Assembly (NCBI GenBank): GCA_934466455.1
Contig: CAKSLF010000010.1
Span: forward strand, 1-64,000
Direction of reading: 5' to 3'
Source: an uncultured Oscillospiraceae bacterium
Lineage (GTDB): Bacteria > Bacillota > Clostridia > Oscillospirales > Ruminococcaceae
Length of the DNA: 64,000 nucleotides
Under the pieces are notes generated by a model. The model saw only the letters and a list, made by a program, of their open reading frames with translations, had not been told where the DNA came from and made no database searches. Position 1 is the stretch's first letter. Each line of letters opens with the position of its first letter. Positions 57,908 to 64,000 of the stretch are shown in pieces. The position numbers and the translations under genes are program-made.

Positions 57908-59017
57908 ATGCGTATTCTTATTTTGAGCTGCAACACCGGCGAGGGGCACAATTCCTGCGCCGCAGCAATCGAGGCGGAATTTGAGCACCGAGGCGACAGC
58001 TGCCTTACCATGGACGCCCTTGATTTTATATCCCACAGCACATCAAAGTTTATAAGCAAATGGCACGTTCGGCTCTACCGCTATTTTCCGGAGGTTTTTC
58101 GCCGGGGATATTCCTTTGCGGAGGAGCACCCCTCTGCCCTTGACGAAAAATCCGCCGCCCAGCGTATTATTAAGATAGGCTGCCGAAAGCTGCGCCGCTT
58201 TATCTCCGCCCTCGGCTTTGATGCGGTTATCTGCACCCACCTTTTTCCCGCTCTTATGATTACGGAAATTCAGCGGCGCAATCCCCTTGCCGTAAAAACC
58301 GCCTTTATTACAACGGATTATACCGCAAGCCCCACTGCGCAGGATGTGCGCACCGATATTTTTGTAACGCCTTATCCCTCGATAAACGAGGAATTTATAA
58401 AGCTTGGTATTCCGGCGGAAACCCTTTTGCCAAGCGGTATTCCCGTTCGTCCGATGTTTTTTTCAAGGACGGAAAAAGCCGCCGCAAAGGAAAGCCTTGG
58501 GATCTCTCCGCAAAAAAAGCACCTGCTTATAATGAGCGGCAGCATGGGCTGCGGTCCGATAAAAAAGATTTTGCGCAATATTTCCGAAAAGCTTTTGGAG
58601 GATTGCGAGGTAACGGTTGTCTGCGGCACGAACAAGCGGCTTTTTCGCAGGCTTTTTGACGAATATGCCGCCTTTGGCAACATCAACATCCTCGGTTATT
58701 GCAAAAACATATCCCTGCTTATGGACAGCGCAGACCTGTATCTTACAAAGCCCGGCGGCATAAGCACCACGGAGGCGGCGGTAAAGGGGCTGCCCATGGT
58801 TTTAGTAAACGCCGTAGGCGGCTGTGAGGAGCCGAACCTTAAATTTTTTACGGAGCACGGAGCCGCCGCAACGGCTCAAACCCCGGCGGAGCTTTCCGAG
58901 CTTTGTCTTGAGCTGCTTTCCGACGAAGAAAAGCTTTGCGCAATGGGCTTTTCGGCAAAAAGCCTCGGAATAGGAAATTCCGCCGCAGCTCTCTTTAAGA
59001 AAATTCACGAAGGCTGA
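57908..59017 (+). CDS. MGDG synthase-type glycosyltransferase (UgtP-like)
   Basis: The 369-residue GT28-type enzyme has the MGDG synthase N-terminal domain (LILSCNTGEGHNSCAAAIEAEF) and the UDP-sugar domain (LIMSGSMGCGPIKKIL; LTKPGGISTTEAAVKGLPMV). It probably adds sugar to diacylglycerol, making membrane glycolipids or the lipoteichoic acid anchor. It is the last of three co-directional genes. Confidence 0.85.
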   Translation: MRILILSCNTGEGHNSCAAAIEAEFEHRGDSCLTMDALDFISHSTSKFISKWHVRLYRYFPEVFRRGYSFAEEHPSALDEKSAAQRIIKIGCRKLRRFISALGFDAVICTHLFPALMITEIQRRNPLAVKTAFITTDYTASPTAQDVRTDIFVTPYPSINEEFIKLGIPAETLLPSGIPVRPMFFSRTEKAAAKESLGISPQKKHLLIMSGSMGCGPIKKILRNISEKLLEDCEVTVVCGTNKRLFRRLFDEYAAFGNINILGYCKNISLLMDSADLYLTKPGGISTTEAAVKGLPMVLVNAVGGCEEPNLKFFTEHGAAATAQTPAELSELCLELLSDEEKLCAMGFSAKSLGIGNSAAALFKKIHEG

Positions 59018-59030
59018 AAAGCAAATATAC

Positions 59031-59059
59031 AAAAAACCCCGCCAAGGCGGGGCTTTTTT
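59031..59059. terminator. Bidirectional terminator
   Basis: AAAAAACCCCGCC and GGCGGGGCTTTTTT with a two-base loop, between the glycosyltransferase gene and convergent ruvX. Confidence 0.88.
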
Positions 59060-59069
59060 GTATATTCGA

Positions 59070-59498
59070 TTAAAACTCGCCGGGGTGGTTTTTGCGCCAC
59101 CGGAGGTAGCTGTCCAAAATGATAACCGCCGCAACCGCATCGATTACCTCTTTGCGCTTTTTTCCTCTTGTATCCGTCTGATTAAGATAACCCGCTGCGG
59201 AAACGGTTGTCTGACGCTCGTCCCACATTCTTACGGGGACGGAAATTTTTTCGGAAAGCTCCGCCGCAAAGGTTCGGCAAAGCTCCGCCCTCGGTCCCTC
59301 GGAGCCGTTCATGTTAAGCGGAAGCCCGACGATAACCGCCTCCGCCTTATTTTCGATTGCGGCGGCGGCGACCTTTTCAACTGCGTGCTCAAAGCGTTTT
59401 TCGTGAACAACGCCTATCGGCGAAGCCAAAAATTCCGTTTTGTCGCACATGGCAAGACCTGTTCTGGCGTCGCCGAAATCAACGGACATTATCTTCAT
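59070..59498 (-). CDS. ruvX: Holliday junction resolvase-like RuvX/YqgF
   Basis: The 142-residue RNase H-fold protein has SVDFGDARTGLAMCD, VGLPLNMNGSEGPRAE and DERQTT motifs with acidic metal ligands. It acts in pre-16S rRNA end processing and/or recombination. Its ATG overlaps the upp stop by one base. Last gene of the tsaE-tsaB-rpiB-upp-ruvX series. Confidence 0.9.
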   Translation of the reverse strand: MKIMSVDFGDARTGLAMCDKTEFLASPIGVVHEKRFEHAVEKVAAAAIENKAEAVIVGLPLNMNGSEGPRAELCRTFAAELSEKISVPVRMWDERQTTVSAAGYLNQTDTRGKKRKEVIDAVAAVIILDSYLRWRKNHPGEF

Positions 59499-60130
59499 TA
59501 TTTTGTGCCGAAAATTCTGTCGCCGGCATCGCCAAGACCCGGAACGATGTAGTTATGCTCGTTGAGGTGGCTGTCGCAGGCTGCGCAGTAGATCTGAACA
59601 TCGGGATGTGCTGCCTGAAGAGCGGCAAGACCCTCCGGAGCGGCGATTGTGCACATAAAGCGGATTCTTGTAACTCCGCGCTTTTTTATCTGACCGATTG
59701 CGTCGATTGCGCTTCCGCCGGTTGCAAGCATGGGGTCTACCACAAAAACCTCACGCTCGGCAATATCGTCCGGGAGCTTGCAGTAATATTCGACGGGCTT
59801 GCAGGTTTCCGGATCACGGTAAAGACCGATATGACCGACTCTTGCCTGGGGAAGAAGGTTGAGCATACCGTCAACCATACCGATACCCGCACGGAGAATC
59901 GGAACAATGGCGGGCTGTTTTCCTTTAAGCTGTTTTGCAACGCATTTTGCAACGGGGGTTTCTATCTCCACATCCTCGGTTTCGAGGTCACGGGTCGCCT
60001 CAAAGCACATAAGCATGGCGATTTCCGTAATAAGCTCACGGAAGGTTTTTGTGTCGGTATCCTCCCGGCGGAGAATGGAGAGCTTGTGCTGGATAAGGGG
60101 GTGTTCAAGTACGATAGGCTGTTTGGACAT
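59498..60130 (-). CDS. upp: Uracil phosphoribosyltransferase
   Basis: The 210-residue enzyme converts uracil and PRPP to UMP (pyrimidine salvage). It carries VVDPMLATGGSAIDAI (PRPP loop) and the C-terminal YIVPGLGDAGDRIFGTK. The ATG at 60130 follows AAGGAGG. 72 bases separate it from rpiB, which may hold a minor promoter. Confidence 0.95.
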   Translation of the reverse strand: MSKQPIVLEHPLIQHKLSILRREDTDTKTFRELITEIAMLMCFEATRDLETEDVEIETPVAKCVAKQLKGKQPAIVPILRAGIGMVDGMLNLLPQARVGHIGLYRDPETCKPVEYYCKLPDDIAEREVFVVDPMLATGGSAIDAIGQIKKRGVTRIRFMCTIAAPEGLAALQAAHPDVQIYCAACDSHLNEHNYIVPGLGDAGDRIFGTK

Positions 60131-60202
60131 ATTCTGTTCCTCCTTGAAAAAAATATTATAAAATTTATCAAAACTGAAATTAGGTATTACGGGCATTGCG
60201 TA

Positions 60203-60640
60203 TCACTTATTCTCAAGCTCCGTCATCATTTCTATGCGCTTTTCGTGCCTGCCGCCCTCATATTCGGTTGTGAGGAAAACATCCACAAGCTGAAGCGCAA
60301 CGCCGGGCCCGATTACTCTTGCGCCGAGGCAAAGCACATTGGCGTTATTGTGGCGGCGGGTAAACTCTGCGGAAAAATGGTCGCCGCAAACCGCAGCACG
60401 GATTCCCTTGCATTTGTTTGCGCACATACTCATTCCGATACCCGTTCCGCAAACAAGGATTCCTTTTTCACATTCGCCCTGCTGGATCGAGCGGCAGACC
60501 TTTTCCGCAAAAACGGGATAATCGCAGGAAGCGGTGCTGTCCGTACCGAAATCACGATACTCTATTCCCTCTGCGTCAAGGTGCTTTTTAATCTCTTCTT
60601 TAAGAAGATAGCCGCCGTGGTCGGAGCCGATAGCAATCAT
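60203..60640 (-). CDS. rpiB: Ribose-5-phosphate isomerase B
   Basis: The 145-residue enzyme has GSDHGGYLLKEEI at its N-terminus, the catalytic GILVCGTGIGMSMCANK with the reactive cysteine, and RRHNNANVLCLGARVIG. It interconverts ribose 5-phosphate and ribulose 5-phosphate. Overlaps tsaB by 4 bases. Confidence 0.95.
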   Translation of the reverse strand: MIAIGSDHGGYLLKEEIKKHLDAEGIEYRDFGTDSTASCDYPVFAEKVCRSIQQGECEKGILVCGTGIGMSMCANKCKGIRAAVCGDHFSAEFTRRHNNANVLCLGARVIGPGVALQLVDVFLTTEYEGGRHEKRIEMMTELENK

Positions 60641-61347
60641 ATTTTACCTTCTTTCTCAAGCTTTTCTTTTTCCGCCTGGGCAAGCTTTAGATAATTCGGA
60701 GCAAGCTCCCCCGCCGTAACAAGGGCGTTTTCTGCCGAAAGCTTTTCCGCAATGCGGCAAACGCTTTGGGCATGACCCTTTACAAGCTGGGGCGGGGCGG
60801 CGGTTACAAGCTCGCCGCCAAAGCGGCTTTTGCAGATTTCTGCGCCGTCCCCCACAAGAATTATCCGTTCGCCGCTTTCGGCGGCAAGTTTTTTTATATC
60901 CTCAAAAAGAGCGTCGGTAGAAACAGTTCTGTCCGCACAAATGCGCAGAAAATTTTCTCCGTCGCTCTTAAAAAAGGCTGTATACATTTGGTTGCAGCGG
61001 GCGTCCATAACGGGGCAAACAATACCCTTGCTGCCATAAAGGTTATTTGCAAGTGCCTCGAGGGTAGAAACTGCGGCACAGGGCTTATTAAGGCTCATAG
61101 CCATTGCCTTTACTGCGGCAATGCCGATACGCAGCCCGGTGAAAGAACCCGGACCGCAGTTTACGGCAAAAACATCAATATCCTCCGGCTTTATCCGGGC
61201 GTTATCCAAAAGTGCTTTTGCCATCGGGAGCACGGTTTCGCTATGGGTAAAGCCGCTGTCCAGATAAAATTCGGAAACAAGGCTTCCGTTTTCCGTCAAT
61301 GCGACGGAAGCGGTTTTTGCTGCGGTATCAAAGCCGAGTATCTTCAT
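60637..61347 (-). CDS. tsaB: tRNA threonylcarbamoyladenosine biosynthesis protein TsaB
   Basis: The 236-residue ASKHA-fold protein (LGFDTAAKTASVALTENG; VNCGPGSFTGLRIGIAAVKAMA) is a partner of TsaD and TsaE in making t6A37 on tRNAs. It overlaps tsaE and rpiB by 4 bases each, so the three are translated together. tsaD is not in the window. Confidence 0.93.
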   Translation of the reverse strand: MKILGFDTAAKTASVALTENGSLVSEFYLDSGFTHSETVLPMAKALLDNARIKPEDIDVFAVNCGPGSFTGLRIGIAAVKAMAMSLNKPCAAVSTLEALANNLYGSKGIVCPVMDARCNQMYTAFFKSDGENFLRICADRTVSTDALFEDIKKLAAESGERIILVGDGAEICKSRFGGELVTAAPPQLVKGHAQSVCRIAEKLSAENALVTAGELAPNYLKLAQAEKEKLEKEGKI

Positions 61348-61769
61348 TTTTCCTCTCCCCTTTTTACGGTAATTTTTCTTTCCGTATCGCCAAGGCGTTC
61401 TATATCGACCCTTATCATATCCTTTGGCAAAAACTCAAGCACATTTTCGCTCCATTCGATTACAAGCACGCCGCCCGCATCGAGATAATCGAAAAAGCCC
61501 GTTGAATAAAGGTCGTCAAAGCCGCTTATGCGGTACATATCAAAGTGATATACCGGAAATTTTGCCCGGTAGCAATGAACAAGGGCAAAGGTCGGGCTTG
61601 AAACATCGTCCCGGCAATCAAGCTCCTCGCACATATAGCGGGTAAAGGTGGTTTTTCCTGCGCCAAGCCCGCCGGAAAAGGCAACGACATCGCCGGGGCG
61701 GAGGGTTTTTGCAAATTCTCTTGCAAAGCCGGCGGTTTCCTCCTCGGAATGTGACACAAAGCTTTCCAC
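61344..61769 (-). CDS. tsaE: tRNA threonylcarbamoyladenosine biosynthesis ATPase TsaE
   Basis: The 141-residue ATPase has the P-loop GGLGAGKTTFTRYMCEEL and SPTFALVHCY, with YHFDMYRI in the switch region. It drives the t6A cycle. GTG 61769 is preceded by AAGGGGGG with 7-9 bases of spacing; a longer in-frame ATG at 61793 has no site. First gene of the operon. Confidence 0.92.
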   Translation of the reverse strand: MESFVSHSEEETAGFAREFAKTLRPGDVVAFSGGLGAGKTTFTRYMCEELDCRDDVSSPTFALVHCYRAKFPVYHFDMYRISGFDDLYSTGFFDYLDAGGVLVIEWSENVLEFLPKDMIRVDIERLGDTERKITVKRGEEK

Positions 61770-61806
61770 GGCGCAGCCCCCCTTTTTCCCCATATTCTAA
61801 ATTTAT

Positions 61807-61835
61807 ATGATAGCATAAATCAAAGCTTTTTACAA
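61807..61835 (-). promoter_or_regulatory. SigA-like promoter of the tsaE operon
   Basis: On the minus strand: TTGTAA (61830-61835), 17-bp spacer, TATCAT (61807-61812). Confidence 0.55.
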
Positions 61836-61901
61836 TACAGAATTGTCACCAAAAAACTTTGAACAATTTGGGTATAATCTTCCGCTTTGCGACAAATACG
61901 C

Positions 61902-61935
61902 AAAAATGCGCCGCCAAACGGCAACGCATTTTTTT
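61902..61935 (-). terminator. Terminator of the ROK kinase gene
   Basis: AAAAATGCG and CGCATTTTT with an inner GCC/GGC stem; on the minus strand it is just beyond the ROK stop. Confidence 0.75.
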
Positions 61936-61941
61936 ACGGAA

Positions 61942-62910
61942 TCATTCTTTCCAAACTTTCCAAAAGCCGAGCATACCCGCTCCGATAATTCCGGCTTTAT
62001 TGCCGAGGGCTGCTTTTATTATCCTTGGCGGCTCCACGCTTTCGTGGGAATAGCAAAGCCGGGCAACCTTTTCGTTAAGCGGGTCGATAAGGGAGGCTCC
62101 CTGATTGCTTACTCCGCCGCCGATTATCACCACGGAGGGTCTTAAAACATTAACAAAGCCGGAAATTCCGTCCGCAAGATAGCTTATGTATTGGTCGGCA
62201 ACGGCTGCGCCGGTTATATCGCCCCGGTCGGCGGCGTCAAAAGCCGTTCTTCCGCCGACATTATTAAGGTCGCCGCCGCACATTTCCCATATAAGCGATT
62301 CCGGATGCTCCATAGCCGCCGCCCTCGTCTGGCGTTTTAATGCGGTGGCGGAGCAATATGCCTCAAAGCAGCCGTTTTTTCCGCAGCCGCAATGCACTCC
62401 GTTATGAACAAGGGGAACATGACCGAACTCCCCGGCGTGCTTGCCAAAGCCCTTAAAGAGCCTTCCGCCGGCAACTATTGCGCCGCCGACCCCCGTTCCG
62501 AGAGTGAGCATAAGCATACTTTCGTAATCCCTGCCCGCTCCGAAATTATATTCGCCGAGGGCGGCGCAGTCGGCGTCGTTTCCGAGAAGCACCGGAAGCC
62601 CGGTATGCTCTTTAAGCTCCGCAGAAATGTCCACATTGCGCCAAAAAATGTTCGGCGCAAAAATCACATTGCCCTCCCTGCCGCTGCTTATACCGGGGAT
62701 ACCTACGCCGATATACGAAAGCTCGGAAAGGCAAAGCCCCGCTCCCTCTGCGCCAAGGCGCACCGCTTCGGCAATCTGCCCGATAAGAGCCGAGGGCGAG
62801 GAGTTGTCTTTTACCGGCACGGAGATATTAAAAACAAGGGAGCCGTCCTCCCCGACTATTCCTGCGCCTATGTTTGTTCCGCCAAGGTCGATTGCTGCGG
62901 AAAATCTCAT
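61942..62910 (-). CDS. ROK family sugar kinase (glucokinase-like)
   Basis: The 322-residue protein has the ATP-binding DLGGTNIGAGIV at the N-terminus, the catalytic aspartate in LGNDADCAALGEY, and the zinc motif HCGCGKNGCFEAYCSA (CxCGxxGCxE). It most likely phosphorylates glucose or a related hexose. The start at 62910 follows GGAG. It precedes no other gene but shares orientation with rodA, 13 bases upstream. Confidence 0.88.
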   Translation of the reverse strand: MRFSAAIDLGGTNIGAGIVGEDGSLVFNISVPVKDNSSPSALIGQIAEAVRLGAEGAGLCLSELSYIGVGIPGISSGREGNVIFAPNIFWRNVDISAELKEHTGLPVLLGNDADCAALGEYNFGAGRDYESMLMLTLGTGVGGAIVAGGRLFKGFGKHAGEFGHVPLVHNGVHCGCGKNGCFEAYCSATALKRQTRAAAMEHPESLIWEMCGGDLNNVGGRTAFDAADRGDITGAAVADQYISYLADGISGFVNVLRPSVVIIGGGVSNQGASLIDPLNEKVARLCYSHESVEPPRIIKAALGNKAGIIGAGMLGFWKVWKE

Positions 62911-62923
62911 AAAATCAACTCCG

Positions 62924-64000
62924 TTACTCAAAGAAAATGTTTTTCTGGCGGTGGACCTGTACGCTTAAAACAAGCCCGACCCCGAGATATGTTATACAGA
63001 CCGATGTGCCGCCTGCGCTCATCAGCGGAAGGGTTATTCCGACAACGGGCAAAAGGCTTAGGCACATTCCGATATTTATTATACATTGGGAAAAGAACAT
63101 TGCAAAAAATCCGTAGCAGATATATGTGCCGAGGGGATCGTATGCCGTTCTTGCATTTGTTACGGCGCGAAGGCAAACTCCGCAGAGAAGCGCAACCACA
63201 ATCATTGTTCCGACAAAGCCGAGAGCCTGACCGATAAAGGAAAAGATAAAGTCGTTATGCATTTTCGGCACATACCAATAGTCGTCCTTAAAAAGCCCTT
63301 TTCCGAGAAGCTGACCCAAGCCTATTGATATAAGTCCCCGCCTTTGCTGATAGTCATCGACAGCGGTGGCGTTGTATTCGGAAAAATAAAGGGCAAGAAA
63401 ACGCCCCCTCTGGTCATCCGTAAGAAGATATTGCCACACAAGGGGAACCGCCGCCGCCAATGCGGCAACGCCCGCAAGAATATACTTCCAGTTTACCCCT
63501 GCGGCAAAAAGCATTACCGCAAAGATAATCGCAAAAATCATTGCGGTTCCGTCGTCGCCCTGAAAATGGATAAGCAAAACGGGAATTGCCCCGTGAACGC
63601 AGAGCAAAAGCATATTAAGCGGCTTGTTTATCTCGCTTTTTACTTTTGAAAGGTGATAGGCAAAGCTCATAATAAAGCAGATTTTAAGAAGCTCCGACGG
63701 CTGAAAGGTAAGCCCGAAGGGAAGCTTTAGCCACGCTTTGTCGTCAACGGTTTCGTCCACCTGCAAGCCAACAAAAAATGTGAGTATAACAAGAAAAAGC
63801 GAAACCGGTATATACAGCTTCCAAAGCTTTACCATAAAGTGATAGTCTATATTTGAAATTATAACCGCCGCAGCAAGCCCAAGGACCATGGCAAGAAGCT
63901 GAACAAGGCAGGTTCGCTCCGAAAGGCGCAGCGTTCCGGAAAGATCTGAGCGGTAAAGGCTGAAAAGCAGCAGCACACTTAGGGTTGAAAGGGAGATGCA
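62924..64000 (-). CDS. rodA: Rod-shape determining SEDS glycosyltransferase RodA (N-terminus outside window)
   Basis: At least 358 residues of a multi-helix SEDS protein are present; the frame is open to the right edge, so its start is missing. FGLTFQPSELLKI, KMHNDFIFSFIGQALG and LPLMSAGGTSV are typical SEDS motifs. With a class B penicillin-binding protein it polymerises lateral-wall peptidoglycan. SpoVE or FtsW are alternatives, but the pattern around HNDFIFS favours RodA. Confidence 0.85.
   Translation of the reverse strand, partial: CISLSTLSVLLLFSLYRSDLSGTLRLSERTCLVQLLAMVLGLAAAVIISNIDYHFMVKLWKLYIPVSLFLVILTFFVGLQVDETVDDKAWLKLPFGLTFQPSELLKICFIMSFAYHLSKVKSEINKPLNMLLLCVHGAIPVLLIHFQGDDGTAMIFAIIFAVMLFAAGVNWKYILAGVAALAAAVPLVWQYLLTDDQRGRFLALYFSEYNATAVDDYQQRRGLISIGLGQLLGKGLFKDDYWYVPKMHNDFIFSFIGQALGFVGTMIVVALLCGVCLRAVTNARTAYDPLGTYICYGFFAMFFSQCIINIGMCLSLLPVVGITLPLMSAGGTSVCITYLGVGLVLSVQVHRQKNIFFE

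Noticed and set aside
1..64000. CRISPR arrays, rRNA genes, complete insertion sequences, prophage or antiphage cassettes
   Set aside because: None seen: no regularly spaced repeats, no transposase or integrase frames, no capsid, tail or restriction genes in the window.

Overview
The window is chromosomal DNA from an endospore-forming, anaerobic Clostridia-type Firmicute. The evidence for this is spoIIGA-sigE, the oxygen-independent class III ribonucleotide reductase NrdD/NrdG, ftsEX next to an EnvC-like gene, an unlinked diadenylate cyclase locus, ThyX, and many GGAGG ribosome binding sites with TTG or GTG starts. An Oscillospirales-like gut bacterium would fit, but the sequence alone does not settle the family.

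Layout. 1-650: the end of a mobile element (an initiator-like gene leaving the left edge, then hairpin-rich DNA). 764-7000: an MGMT-family protein, an M23 peptidase, a 5'-nucleotidase, and an nrdD-nrdG-yfcE operon. 7.1-8.1 kb: a gene-poor stretch with a candidate minus-strand small RNA and the promoter and long leader of the ATP synthase operon. 8.1-14.5 kb: F1Fo ATP synthase, in which the C-terminal domain of subunit delta is fused to alpha and no separate atpH is present. 14.6-21.1 kb: KtrAB potassium uptake, a split transketolase, small genes, sigE and spoIIGA. 21.3-26.7 kb: a PucR-type regulator, ftsE, ftsX, an EnvC/PcsB-like murein hydrolase (or activator) and a catalytically dead S41 protease homologue. 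26.7-29.2 kb: greA, lysS and a 57-residue winged-helix-like gene. 29.2-37.4 kb: a metallophosphoesterase, small membrane proteins, an ABC-F ATPase, a CPBP-like gene cut by an in-frame TAG, a secreted beta-helix protein, a DUF11 protein and a 5'-truncated acetolactate decarboxylase remnant. 37.5-47.5 kb: a U32 peptidase, tRNA-Ser(GGA), a GNAT protein with an FAD oxidoreductase, cdaA-ybbR, a cysteine desulfurase with DUF3343, and mltG. 47.6-59.0 kb: a Cys/Gly-rich micropeptide, a DJ-1 protein, thyX, a lipoprotein, an rRNA-type methylase, dinB, pepF, vanW-dltA-dltC, and a three-gene glycolipid-type cluster. 59.0-64.0 kb: a tsaE-tsaB-rpiB-upp-ruvX operon, a ROK kinase, and rodA running off the right edge.

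The genes are mostly housekeeping: energy conservation, envelope growth and division (FtsEX system, MltG, RodA, c-di-AMP synthesis beside K+ uptake), tRNA modification, and entry into sporulation. The observations most worth following are the delta-alpha ATP synthase fusion, the dead S41 protease in the ftsEX operon, a strongly over-represented TTGAGCAC octamer that recurs in intergenic hairpins and inside genes, a candidate sRNA at 7.38-7.55 kb, a near-identical promoter core shared by nrdD and a metallophosphoesterase, and several decaying genes. I saw no CRISPR array, complete insertion sequence, prophage or antiphage cassette. All motif counts were made by eye.
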